Source: Hahella ganghwensis DSM 17046 (GTDB taxonomy: Bacteria > Pseudomonadota > Gammaproteobacteria > Pseudomonadales > Oleiphilaceae). From it: DNA of 64,000 nucleotides. Every line of letters begins with the position of its first letter. The stretch's first letter is position 1. The DNA lies in assembly GCF_000376785.1 (NCBI RefSeq), contig NZ_AQXX01000142.1:62001-126000 (forward strand). The letters run 5' to 3'. Below, one piece after another: positions 1 through 8,577 of the stretch. Under the pieces are notes generated by a model. That model searched no databases. It had not been told where the DNA came from and saw nothing but the letters and a program-made list of their open reading frames with translations. The position numbers and the translations under genes are program-made.

Positions 1-2
1 AG

Positions 3-92
3 GAACTCTCAAGCAACAAAGCAGATCGTAAGACTTTGGCGAATCTTCTGGCCAGTATGGCGAATAACCTGACGGCTGACGAAATGGGTTAA
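3..92 (+). CDS. C-terminal end of an unidentified gene (partial)
   Basis: An open frame enters from the left edge and stops at TAA 90-92, giving 29 residues that end in LTADEMG. The tail is hydrophilic and helix-prone with no recognisable motif. The next gene starts two bases after the stop, so the two are very probably co-transcribed and translationally coupled. Function cannot be assigned from this fragment. It matters because it may be the third member of the OmpA/GTPase module that follows. Confidence 0.5.
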   Translation, partial: ELSSNKADRKTLANLLASMANNLTADEMG

Positions 93-94
93 TA

Positions 95-1864
95 GTGTCC
101 ACTTGCACTCCCCCTACATCCTCCGACAAGCCAAACAGCTCAAAGGAAGAGCTTCACCGTCTGCGGCAGTTGGTTCTGGGACCTGATTACGAACAGGCCC
201 TGAGCACAATGCTGTCTCAAAGCGATACGGAACGTATCGCCACAACCATTTCAGAAGCGATCATTCAGCGCAACCTTTCAGACAAGAGCGTGGCCCAGGC
301 TTTGGCACCAATCATTGACGATGCCATTGATAATGCCATCCGGCATCGCCCTCAGAGAATTACCCGAGTTATCTACCCGATTATTGGCCCCTCGATACGA
401 AAGTCTGTTGCCAGAGCCTTGGCAGACATGGTGCAGAACCTTAATCAGATTCTGGAAAGCAGTCTGAGCATCAGATCATGGGGATGGCGTTATCAGGCGT
501 GGCGGGCAGGCATGAAATACGGCGAATACGTCCTGCTGAAAACTCTCGATTTTCGCGTGGAACAGGTGCTGCTGATTCATCGGGAAACCGGTATTCTCCT
601 GCATGCGGAGAATGCGGCCGGATTTCAGGTCGAGGATCCCGAACTGGTCTCCTCCATGCTGACGGCTGTCAGTGATTTCATCTCTGATTCTTTCAGCCGC
701 CATCCAGACAGCTCTCTGGACAATATTCGGGTTGGTGATTTTATCCTGGAAATTGAAACCGGCCCTTCAGCCATTCTCGTAGCGGCTATAAGAGGAACTC
801 CGAGCAAGCAAGTCAGCCAAACCCTGAAAACAACTCTGGAACGTCTTCACCTGGTATTTTCCAGAGAGTTTGACCGATTCGACGGCGACCGCACCATTTT
901 TGCCTCCGCCGCTGACCTGATGCGCCCTTGCCTGCTGATAAAACACAAAGAACACACCAGACCCGGCATCCCCTGGCGGGCGTTGACCATGCTTGCATTT
1001 TTCATTGGATACGGTTTCTGGGCAGGATATCTGAAGGTTCAGAATGAAATCATGTACCTACATATCCTGGATGCACTACAGACCTCCCCGGGTTATGTGG
1101 TCGTCGGCGAAAGCAGGAACATGCCCCGGCTCAATATTGAAGTATTGCGGGCGCCCACTTCGGAACCATCGAGAGAAATATTGAATCGACTCGACACTGG
1201 CAATTGGGATGTCGCGGTAACAGAGCATATTGCCCCTCTGGATATGCAGGAATATCTACTACCCATGATTCCCAGCATGTTTCATCTTGGCCGGGATACC
1301 AATTTCACCCGTGACGGACAGGCGCTAGTGGTTACAGGCTCACTGAAAGAAACTCAGCGCAACAACCTGGAACAGAACCCTCTTTTGAAATCGGTTTATT
1401 CCCATATCGATTTTTCCTCAGTTGAGGTTTACGCGGACCAGACACCGGAAGAGCAGCAGAAAAACGAGTGGCGACAACTCAAGGCAACCATTGAAAATAT
1501 ACGCTTCCAGTTCCAACCTAATACCGCCGAACTGGTCTCCGGAGAGGAGCAAAAGATACCAGCATTGGTCGCCAATATTGAAAGCATTCGCTCTCTGGCC
1601 GAAAAAATTCCGGTTTATCACTGGCAACTGTACATCGTAGGACATGCCAATAGCGCCGGAACGGATACTGCCAACTTGAGAATCAGTGAAGAACGGGCCA
1701 AACTGATCAATGAGTTATTGATAACCAACCATCTGGACGCCGAACTGCTATTGGCCTGGGGGGCTGGCAATCTGCCGAACAGCCGGCTGCCAGAGCATCA
1801 ACAGCGTATGGTTTCCCTGCAACTGATCCACTCACCTTTCATACCGGGAACGGAGTACCCATGA
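95..1864 (+). CDS. Inner-membrane protein with roadblock-like cytoplasmic region and C-terminal OmpA-like domain
   Basis: The protein has 589 residues and starts with GTG. Residues 1-150 are helical and polar. Residues about 153-262 (starting FRVEQVLLIHRETG) resemble a roadblock/longin-type alpha-beta fold; this is inference from pattern only. One strong membrane segment lies at about 294-312 (TMLAFFIGYGFWAGYL). The C-terminus (about 469-585) has the OmpA-like peptidoglycan-binding pattern, with GHANSAG and the RISEERA helix. The expected topology is cytoplasmic N-terminus and periplasmic C-terminus. The stop overlaps the start of the GTPase gene in an ATGA, so the two proteins are made together and probably interact. 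Similar OmpA-plus-GTPase pairs exist in other proteobacteria, with role unsettled. Confidence 0.75.
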   Translation: MSTCTPPTSSDKPNSSKEELHRLRQLVLGPDYEQALSTMLSQSDTERIATTISEAIIQRNLSDKSVAQALAPIIDDAIDNAIRHRPQRITRVIYPIIGPSIRKSVARALADMVQNLNQILESSLSIRSWGWRYQAWRAGMKYGEYVLLKTLDFRVEQVLLIHRETGILLHAENAAGFQVEDPELVSSMLTAVSDFISDSFSRHPDSSLDNIRVGDFILEIETGPSAILVAAIRGTPSKQVSQTLKTTLERLHLVFSREFDRFDGDRTIFASAADLMRPCLLIKHKEHTRPGIPWRALTMLAFFIGYGFWAGYLKVQNEIMYLHILDALQTSPGYVVVGESRNMPRLNIEVLRAPTSEPSREILNRLDTGNWDVAVTEHIAPLDMQEYLLPMIPSMFHLGRDTNFTRDGQALVVTGSLKETQRNNLEQNPLLKSVYSHIDFSSVEVYADQTPEEQQKNEWRQLKATIENIRFQFQPNTAELVSGEEQKIPALVANIESIRSLAEKIPVYHWQLYIVGHANSAGTDTANLRISEERAKLINELLITNHLDAELLLAWGAGNLPNSRLPEHQQRMVSLQLIHSPFIPGTEYP

Positions 1865-2361
1865 TCGCCAAGAAAATCTGCTTATTGGGCTCCTTCGCGG
1901 TTGGCAAAACCAGCCTGATCCGCCGCTATGTGGAAAGTATTTTCAGTGAGAAATACCACACAACAATTGGCGTCAAGATCGACAAAAAGATCGTCCACTG
2001 CCAAGGGCAGGATGTGCAACTGATGATCTGGGATATTGAAGGCAAGGATGAATTCAGCGTCTATCGGCAGAGTTACCTGCGCGGTGCTGCAGGCTACTTT
2101 CTGGTTGTGGACGGAACCCGCCCGGAAAGCGTTGAGGTGGCAAAAGAATGGCACACACTGGTTAATGAGCAGAGCCTGTCGCTTCCTTTCGTTCTGCTGG
2201 TAAACAAATCAGACCTGTTCTATGAACAAAGACTCAAGGAGGAAAACCTTGCCGAACTCACCACCATGGGCTGGGAGATCATCCTTACCAGCGCCAAAAC
2301 AGGTGACAATGTGGACAAAGCGTTTGAACGCTTGACAACACGGCTGCTTGAAAAGAGTTAA
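1861..2361 (+). CDS. Ras/Rab-like small GTPase
   Basis: This is a single G-domain protein of 166 residues. Visible motifs are the P-loop GSFAVGKTS (10-18), switch I HTTIG (33-37), DIEGKDE in switch II (58-64), NKSD (115-118) and TSAKT (143-147). The position equivalent to Ras Gln61 is Lys (GK instead of GQ), so intrinsic hydrolysis may be slow and depend on a partner. There is no C-terminal cysteine for lipidation, so membrane attachment would have to come from the partner protein. It overlaps the upstream OmpA-domain gene by 4 bases (ATGA). Prokaryotic Ras-like GTPases such as MglA work with roadblock proteins in polarity; a comparable role here is only a hypothesis. Confidence 0.85.
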   Translation: MIAKKICLLGSFAVGKTSLIRRYVESIFSEKYHTTIGVKIDKKIVHCQGQDVQLMIWDIEGKDEFSVYRQSYLRGAAGYFLVVDGTRPESVEVAKEWHTLVNEQSLSLPFVLLVNKSDLFYEQRLKEENLAELTTMGWEIILTSAKTGDNVDKAFERLTTRLLEKS

Positions 2362-2592
2362 TCCCAGCATGAAGCTGGAGTATGATGGAAAGCAGGCAAT
2401 CGGACGCCCAACAAGTGTACGCTCCGTGATGAAGCCCTATATTCAAGAAAGTGGCGAAAAATATTTCCTTACGGTGGCGACAACAGATGGATAGCCAGGG
2501 ATAAATCTTGAACATTCGTTCCCCAGGGATATTGGCCTTGATAGGATAAGGCCTGTTGGAATCCGAGGCGAGGACGCTAGGAGGCATCTCCG

Positions 2593-4755
2593 ATGGATAG
2601 CCAGAATTTGTTGGAATCGTTACTGAGTGAACTGGATATTGCACTGTTTCAATGTGAATCTCCAGACGATGAATTACCGAACTTTCAACTCCTGAACGAA
2701 CCACCTTCGTGGACTTCCGTGTTTCAGGATATTGCCCGCAATCAACCTCTCGCCCTGACCGAAGTTTTCCCCTATCTGGAGGCCTTTCTTCCCGAAGCAC
2801 GTGAGTCGTGGACATCTACGAATAACAGCCGGGCCAACTCCGGGGTATGGACAGAAGTCGACGACGAAGGCAACAACCAACAGCTGGAAGCCCTTGCATT
2901 GCGCATTTCCGGCGCTCCTATTCTGGTACTGTTGAATCTCACCCGCAATTTCGACGAACGTCACCACCTTTATCAACGCGCTCGCGAAATAGCTCTGGCC
3001 AACGAAAAACTCATTGTTCAGCTAAATCATCGTCAACGGGAATTGCAGAATAGCCTGGAAAAACGCCTGCAGGATAATCAGGCATTGCGGGATATCGAAA
3101 ACAGTGTGCGCAATAATGCCTCCGCTGTACTTATCTGCAAACCTGACGGTGGTGTGGAAATCATGAATCAGGCTTTGATCGACATCTATCGGGTAAAGGC
3201 CCCAGAGGATACCAACGAATCTCTCCTTGATAAGTGGCTGAAAGAGGCTGAGAAAATCTATCCGGAGATTCACCGCATTGTAGCTTCAGGATCGTACTGG
3301 GAAGGTGAGTTTGAAAGCCATAACGAGTCTGGAGAATCGAGATGGATCAGACTGGCCATTGGCCCAGTATTGGATACCTCCCATAAACTGACCCATTATG
3401 TCTGCATCGCCAATGACATCAGCATGCTGAAGAAAAGCAGTGCCGAAATTGAAAAGCTGGCTGACTACGACTTCACCACACACCTTCCCAATCGTCGTCA
3501 TTTCTGGAAACAACTGACCCGCTGCCTGGACAAGGGGGCTCAAAAGAGTACCAGTCTGGCGCTGATCTATGTCGATCTCGATCATTTCAAACGAGTCAAT
3601 GACAGCCTTGGACACCACGCCGGTGACTTTCTGCTAAGCACCATCGGTACACGTCTGGCAAGATGCATTAAACGGGGAGACTTTATTGCGCATTTGGGTG
3701 GTGATGAGTTCGCTATTATTTTGGAGTTACCCTACCCCAACATCAATATTGAGAACATTGCACAGCGGGTTCAATCCGCCGTCAGCAAGAGCATTACAAT
3801 TGAAAACTCAACACTGAAGATGACCGCCAGTATCGGCATTGCGCTATATCCCCGCGATGGTCGCGACGCCACCTCGCTCATGCGACATGCCGACCTTGCC
3901 ATGTTTCATGCCAAGAAAATGGGCAGAGGAAAGTACCAGACCTTCACACCCAATATGAATTATGAATTCCTACAAATGCTGCAACTGGAAATCGATTTGC
4001 AGAAGGCAATAGAACAACAACAGTTCAATCTCGTTTATCAACCCCAGGTGTGTTCGGGACAGGATCACCACCTACGCCTGGAGGCATTGATCAGATGGCA
4101 ACACCCAGAAAAAGGCAGCATCTCCCCAGGGCGCTTTATTCCAATCGCAGAAGAAAACGGCATGATTCTGGATATCGGTTTATGGGTGTTGGAGCATGCA
4201 TGTAAGCAAGCGATAAATCTTCTCAACGAAGGCTTCAATGTCATCATGGCCGTTAACGTCTCCGCCAAACAAGTGCGCCAGGAGAATTTCAAAGACCTCG
4301 TCAAGACAGTACTCACCAAAACCAGCCTGCCTCCGCAACACCTCGAACTGGAAATCACCGAGACCACGGTCATGGAAGAAATGGACGTCGTGGTGGCCTT
4401 ACTGAAAGATCTGCGCAAACTGGGCGTCTCCATTTCACTGGACGATTTTGGATCCGGATTTTCCTCACTGACTTATCTTAAAAACCTGCCAGTAGACTAT
4501 CTGAAACTGGACCGCGCTTTTATCCACGAACTTCCCGCCAATGAAGAAAGTAAAGCAATTACCACGTCAGTCATAAACCTGGCCCATGAATTAAAAATCA
4601 AAGTGATAGCTGAAGGTGTAGAAAACCAGGATCAGGTAAACTTTCTTACTGAGAAAAAATGCGATTATATGCAGGGTTTTTTATTTTATTACCCAATGGA
4701 AATTGAAAAGATACGGGATATATTTACAGCCATCAGAGGCGCTGCCAATCACTGA
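2593..4755 (+). CDS. PAS-GGDEF-EAL c-di-GMP synthase/phosphodiesterase
   Basis: This is a cytoplasmic signalling protein of 720 residues. Residues 1-130 are an unassigned input region, followed by a short coiled coil (130-170), a PAS domain (about 168-280), a GGDEF domain with intact GGDEF at 369-373, and an EAL domain from about 463 with EAL at 497-499, NVSAKQ, DDFGSG and IAEGVE. Both catalytic signatures are complete, so it could make or break c-di-GMP. The inhibitory RxxD site reads KRGD, so feedback control may be weakened. A good ribosome site (AGGAGG, 2579-2584) lies 8 bases before ATG. No transmembrane segment is seen. It lies next to the flagellar block, where FleQ is a c-di-GMP receptor. 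Confidence 0.9.
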   Translation: MDSQNLLESLLSELDIALFQCESPDDELPNFQLLNEPPSWTSVFQDIARNQPLALTEVFPYLEAFLPEARESWTSTNNSRANSGVWTEVDDEGNNQQLEALALRISGAPILVLLNLTRNFDERHHLYQRAREIALANEKLIVQLNHRQRELQNSLEKRLQDNQALRDIENSVRNNASAVLICKPDGGVEIMNQALIDIYRVKAPEDTNESLLDKWLKEAEKIYPEIHRIVASGSYWEGEFESHNESGESRWIRLAIGPVLDTSHKLTHYVCIANDISMLKKSSAEIEKLADYDFTTHLPNRRHFWKQLTRCLDKGAQKSTSLALIYVDLDHFKRVNDSLGHHAGDFLLSTIGTRLARCIKRGDFIAHLGGDEFAIILELPYPNINIENIAQRVQSAVSKSITIENSTLKMTASIGIALYPRDGRDATSLMRHADLAMFHAKKMGRGKYQTFTPNMNYEFLQMLQLEIDLQKAIEQQQFNLVYQPQVCSGQDHHLRLEALIRWQHPEKGSISPGRFIPIAEENGMILDIGLWVLEHACKQAINLLNEGFNVIMAVNVSAKQVRQENFKDLVKTVLTKTSLPPQHLELEITETTVMEEMDVVVALLKDLRKLGVSISLDDFGSGFSSLTYLKNLPVDYLKLDRAFIHELPANEESKAITTSVINLAHELKIKVIAEGVENQDQVNFLTEKKCDYMQGFLFYYPMEIEKIRDIFTAIRGAANH

Positions 4756-4990
4756 CTTTCAACCAAATGCATTAGTCTGATACGTATAACCTTAACGGAA
4801 ACTCTTCGTATTTTTCACATTACCTGAATAATTCACCAGATTATTAATCCTTACGGCCGATTAAGTATATTATTAGGTTGAATATTCAATTAAAAATCGC
4901 AATAGTGTGCTCTTTGATCAGCGGTTGGACTAAACTGCAACTTGAGATCAACTGCAATGCAATTTCCCAGCAACCATTTGGAGTTTTGTA

Positions 4991-6004
4991 ATGGCCAAAA
5001 AAGAAAAAGGCGTATTAAAAAAGAATGTCAAAAAACTGAGCGACACACTCAGTAAAGAACTGCTGAAAGCCACCGATCAGGTACAGTCGGTTGTATCCGA
5101 TTTCTACAAACAGGCTGAAGACATTCAAAAGCAAATTAGAGAGCCAGTTGTAAAGCTCGTTAAAGACCTGGAAGATCTGCGCGAAAAAGAACTCAAGCGG
5201 GTACAGGACGAATACCAAAAGGTCGTCAAGGAAATCAATACTCTTCAGGAACAATTCCTGGATAAATTGGGCATTGCTCCCCCCAAAAACACTTCTGCCG
5301 GCACAGCCAAGAAAACCACTCGCAAATCGACCACAACTCGTGGCAGCACCACAACGGCTAAGAAGACCGGGACCACCACCAGAAAAACGGCAACAACCGC
5401 CAAGAAAACATCAACTGCTGCCAAGAAAACCGGCACAACTGCAAAGACCGCAGGCACCACCGCAAAGAAAACTGGCGCTGCTGCGGCAAAGAAAACCAGT
5501 ACTACTACGAAGAAAACAGGAACTGGCACTACTGCGAAAAAAACAGGGACCAGCACTGCCGCTAAGAAAACCGGCACCACGGCCAAGAAAGCAGGTACAA
5601 CGACCAGAAAAACGACAGGTGCGACCAAATCTGCCGCTTCAAAGACAACAGCAAGCAAGCCGGCAACGACCCGCAAAGCTCCTGCGAAGAAAACGACAGC
5701 AGCATCCAAGGCCAAAACCACTTCAGGCTCAGCCGCAAAAGCAGCCGGCCCCAAAACCGCAGCCACCAAGGCAGCAACTACCCGTAAGCCTGCAGCAAAA
5801 ACTACTACGGCCAAGAAACCTGCTACTGCCAGCAAATCCACAGCTACCACAACAACTGCAAAGACTGCTACCGCAGCAAAAAAACCAGCCCCCCGTCGCC
5901 GTACCGCAGCGAAAAAGACAGACACTCCAAGTACTGCGACACCTGCAGCGACTACTACTGAGACCTCTTCTGCCACCAGCAGCAGTGAGTCCACTTCGTC
6001 CTGA
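4991..6004 (+). CDS. Histone H1-like Lys/Thr/Ala-rich protein (AlgP/PhaF type)
   Basis: The protein has 337 residues. Residues 1-95 form a long amphipathic helix or coiled coil resembling a phasin/AlgP N-terminus, with many KEL and EIN heptads. After LGIAPP, residues 105 to about 310 are degenerate repeats built on TTAKKTG or KKTGTTA, strongly basic, like eukaryotic H1 tails and the C-termini of Pseudomonas AlgP and PhaF, which bind DNA non-specifically. The last 20 residues are Ser/Thr-rich and acidic. GGAG lies 7 bases before ATG. The repeat DNA invites slippage, so length probably varies between strains. Whether it is a nucleoid protein or a granule-associated phasin cannot be decided, since no PHA genes are nearby. 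Confidence 0.8.
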   Translation: MAKKEKGVLKKNVKKLSDTLSKELLKATDQVQSVVSDFYKQAEDIQKQIREPVVKLVKDLEDLREKELKRVQDEYQKVVKEINTLQEQFLDKLGIAPPKNTSAGTAKKTTRKSTTTRGSTTTAKKTGTTTRKTATTAKKTSTAAKKTGTTAKTAGTTAKKTGAAAAKKTSTTTKKTGTGTTAKKTGTSTAAKKTGTTAKKAGTTTRKTTGATKSAASKTTASKPATTRKAPAKKTTAASKAKTTSGSAAKAAGPKTAATKAATTRKPAAKTTTAKKPATASKSTATTTTAKTATAAKKPAPRRRTAAKKTDTPSTATPAATTTETSSATSSSESTSS

Positions 6005-6020
6005 ACAGGGTGAAGGCAAC

Positions 6021-6050
6021 AAAAAAGCCTGGTTAAAACCAGGCTTTTTT
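6021..6050. terminator. Two-way rho-independent terminator
   Basis: There is a perfect 14-bp stem (6021-6034 with 6037-6050) containing GCCTGG/CCAGGC, with an A6 run on one side and a T6 run on the other. It lies between the end of the histone-like gene (+) and the end of the DUF2802 gene (-) and can stop transcription from both directions. Confidence 0.93.
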
Positions 6051-6122
6051 GTTTGTGTAGACTTTTGACAGAATCAACCCAATATCAGCTAACCCTGATT
6101 TAGACAAGAACCAAAAGATCGA

Positions 6123-6530
6123 CTATCGGTATCTTGCCTGACTGGACATTTGGCTGTTGTGCAGAACTTTGATTAAGTCCGCTTCTGCCCGGGACAACCC
6201 ACAGGTTGTCATGACATCATCAACATCAGCACCGAGAGAGAGCAGCCTTACGGCTTCGTTGTAAGAGACCTGTTGGACGTCATTCGACTCAAGTTCCTTT
6301 TGCTTTCTTTCCGCAGCTTTCATGCGCTTATCCAGAGCGACCACTTTGCGACCGACACCTTTGCCGCTGTCAGACACCATCAACAATTGCTCATCAAAAG
6401 TTTCCAATCTCTTTTCCAGATCCTGGATATAATGACGTTGCTGACGGATATACAACATTAAAGCTCCACCGACAGTAAAATTGGCGGCAAGCCCGACAAG
6501 TGTGACCCAGCCTGGGATGGACTCAAACAT
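6123..6530 (-). CDS. DUF2802 membrane-anchored protein
   Basis: This 135-residue protein has an N-terminal membrane segment (residues about 7-27), a coiled-coil stretch (30-80) and a C-terminal helical segment with NEAVRLLSLGADVDDVM and CGLSRAEADL, which looks like a small HTH-like fold. The pattern fits DUF2802, whose gene follows cheW at the end of chemotaxis operons in Pseudomonas and relatives. It starts 29 bases after the cheW stop and is the last gene of the operon, ending at the shared terminator. The biochemical role is unknown; its position suggests a link with the polar chemoreceptor array. Confidence 0.8.
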   Translation of the reverse strand: MFESIPGWVTLVGLAANFTVGGALMLYIRQQRHYIQDLEKRLETFDEQLLMVSDSGKGVGRKVVALDKRMKAAERKQKELESNDVQQVSYNEAVRLLSLGADVDDVMTTCGLSRAEADLIKVLHNSQMSSQARYR

Positions 6531-6559
6531 ATCCCCAACCTCTTATTAACTGACTTAAA

Positions 6560-7045
6560 TCAGATCGATGCCAGTTCCGACCATTCTTCTTCCGACATCA
6601 TTTTCTCAAATTCAACCAAAATGATGAGTTCACCATTTTTATTGCAAACACCTTGAATGAATTTGGCACTTTCCTCGTTGCCGACATTCGGTGCTGTTTC
6701 CATTTCTGATTGCCTCAGATAAACCACTTCAGCAACGGAATCCACAAGAATCCCGACGACCTGGTTATCCACTTCAATCACCACAATGCGGGTTTGATCC
6801 GTGACTTCCGACTCAGACAGCCCGAAACGTTTACGGGTGTCAATGACGGTTACAACATTGCCACGCAGATTGATAATTCCCAGCACGTAGTCCGGAGCCC
6901 CTGGAACCGGAGCAATCTCGGTGTACCGAAGTACTTCCTGAATCTGCATTACATTAATGCCGTAGGTTTCATGATCCAGCTGGAATGTCACGTACTGCAG
7001 AATAGGATCGTCAGAGCTTTGGCCTTGTCCGGTTTGGGATGCCAT
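6560..7045 (-). CDS. cheW: Chemotaxis coupling protein CheW
   Basis: CheW links CheA to chemoreceptors. The 161-residue product is a single CheW beta-barrel domain with the family signature VPGAPDYVLGIINLRG and the FIQGVC segment. The ATG at 7045 was chosen: AGAGG sits about 8 bases before it, and the protein then begins MASQTGQ as in Pseudomonas CheW. A longer frame back to 7144 would add 33 uncharacteristic residues. It follows parP after a 250-base spacer that could hold an extra promoter, although it is probably also read from the parC promoter. Confidence 0.93.
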   Translation of the reverse strand: MASQTGQGQSSDDPILQYVTFQLDHETYGINVMQIQEVLRYTEIAPVPGAPDYVLGIINLRGNVVTVIDTRKRFGLSESEVTDQTRIVVIEVDNQVVGILVDSVAEVVYLRQSEMETAPNVGNEESAKFIQGVCNKNGELIILVEFEKMMSEEEWSELASI

Positions 7046-7295
7046 ATCTATCAACCTCTTTTTAGCAAACCTGTGCGCTCGATATCGTGTCTCCAATACC
7101 CAAGGAAACCGCCTATCCGGGCAATCTCTTCTGGCATCAGACAATTAGCGTCAATTATTTAACACTTCTAATTATCTAATATAGAACAACGCAGGATCTA
7201 TGCCAGCCTAATTGAAGTGAAATTAACAACAGCGGGAAAGGAAGATGTCTTGGTGAATCCCTTCCAGATGAGCTCAAAGTCCCTTATCCTGATGC

Positions 7296-8555
7296 TCAAT
7301 TTTCTGATGAAGAATGAGCATCGCCAAGTAGCTTCTCAAATCCTGCGACATCAATCAAGGCACACATGTGGGTAACAACAGTTCCAGCCAGCCAAGGACG
7401 CCTGGAGCGCTCAGTACGCCACTTCACCTGCTCAGGGTCAAGAGTAAAGGCTTCAGCAACGGTATCACAGCCAATCCCCCACTCGGAATCCTGCAGTCTG
7501 ACAATATATTTCAACTGCTCAAGCCACTTCTCCGAATACCGTTCAGGCATCACCCAAAGCGCTGTGTCAACCACGTTCAGATTCAGGTCTCCGTGAGGAA
7601 ACAGACCCAGAAACCACTTGGGCATTCCAAATAGCGGAGTCAGTTCGCGATCCAGCGCATACACACCACCCAAAGACACCAAAGGAACGGCCAACTTCAA
7701 CCCGGCCACATGAAACAGGAGACACTCAAACCTTTCCTGGGCCCAGGATGGCCTTTCATTCGGCCAGGCTCCGTCAGGCGTTCCATTATCCAGCGAAGCG
7801 TCCTCTGCAACCTCCTGCTCCTGCACCACCACTTCTTCAACAACCTTTTGACGCTCGATGTCGACTTTGGCCTGCGGTACGTCAATTTTATGACGGGACG
7901 CAATATCAGGGGACTCTTGTTTCGCTTCCTCAACTTGTTTCGGTTCAGCTTTGACCTCTGTTTTAGCTTTCGCTATGCCTTCCTTCAGAGAATCTTGCGT
8001 TTTGACAGCCTGCCTGGCCACTGTTTCTGTAGCCGTTTTCAGCGCAGCGCTTTTCGTGGAAACCGGTGCAGGCTTCGCCTCTTCAACTGCTGACTGAATC
8101 TTGAATTTCGGTTTAAAGCTGAGCTTAGGAGGTTCCAGCTCCTGCAACGGTCGCCTCTTCTCAACCCGAGCATCCTCTCGGTGAGCCAACCAATCCTCCC
8201 TGGCTCTTTTTAAAATCGAATCAGCATGGTCAGCAGGCTCCTCACTTTTTCGGCGTCCCGTCATGGCGGATCCAAAAGAAGGCTTCCGATCAGACAAAGA
8301 GAACTCTGGTTTGGCTGCCGGCTTGCTTAAGGGCTTTGCTGCTGATCCAGGACCTGCCCCGGATTCAGGGGACGATTTTGGCTCAGGAACGAACTCAGGC
8401 GCTTTTGCCTCAGCTTTGACCTTCTCTCGGGGAGGTGCACCCTGCTCACGCGCCTCTTCATCAACCTGCAGAGGGACTGGTCGCAGTAAATCCGACAGGT
8501 AATCCATGATTGCCTGATCGGATTCATTAGGGTCTGCAAAACGTTTATCAGACAT
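7296..8555 (-). CDS. parP: ParP-like CheW-domain polar array protein
   Basis: The 419-residue product has a long low-complexity N-terminal half rich in Lys, Glu, Ala and Pro (to about residue 255), then a C-terminal CheW-like domain (about 275-410) carrying FECLLFHVAGLKLAVPL and GIGCDTVAEAF. In Vibrio, ParP has the same layout, is encoded beside the ParA-like ParC, and binds CheA and ParC to hold arrays at the pole. The start chosen (8555, MSDKRF) falls 22 bases after parC; upstream in-frame starts would lie inside parC. Its disordered linker diverges fast, so the name rests on architecture and neighbourhood. Confidence 0.8.
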   Translation of the reverse strand: MSDKRFADPNESDQAIMDYLSDLLRPVPLQVDEEAREQGAPPREKVKAEAKAPEFVPEPKSSPESGAGPGSAAKPLSKPAAKPEFSLSDRKPSFGSAMTGRRKSEEPADHADSILKRAREDWLAHREDARVEKRRPLQELEPPKLSFKPKFKIQSAVEEAKPAPVSTKSAALKTATETVARQAVKTQDSLKEGIAKAKTEVKAEPKQVEEAKQESPDIASRHKIDVPQAKVDIERQKVVEEVVVQEQEVAEDASLDNGTPDGAWPNERPSWAQERFECLLFHVAGLKLAVPLVSLGGVYALDRELTPLFGMPKWFLGLFPHGDLNLNVVDTALWVMPERYSEKWLEQLKYIVRLQDSEWGIGCDTVAEAFTLDPEQVKWRTERSRRPWLAGTVVTHMCALIDVAGFEKLLGDAHSSSEN

Positions 8556-8577
8556 GAAATCTCGCCATCCGGACCAG

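Noticed and set aside
2285-2815. Minus-strand 176-residue frame between the GTPase and the GGDEF-EAL gene
   Set aside because: It overlaps both real genes, has no family pattern, and the GGDEF-EAL gene has a strong ribosome site and intact domains.
5245-5994. Minus-strand open frame of 249 residues, rich in Val/Ala/Phe
   Set aside because: It is the antisense of the Lys/Thr/Ala repeat gene. Repetitive codons keep the opposite frame open, and the hydrophobic product follows from the complement of AAG/ACC codons.
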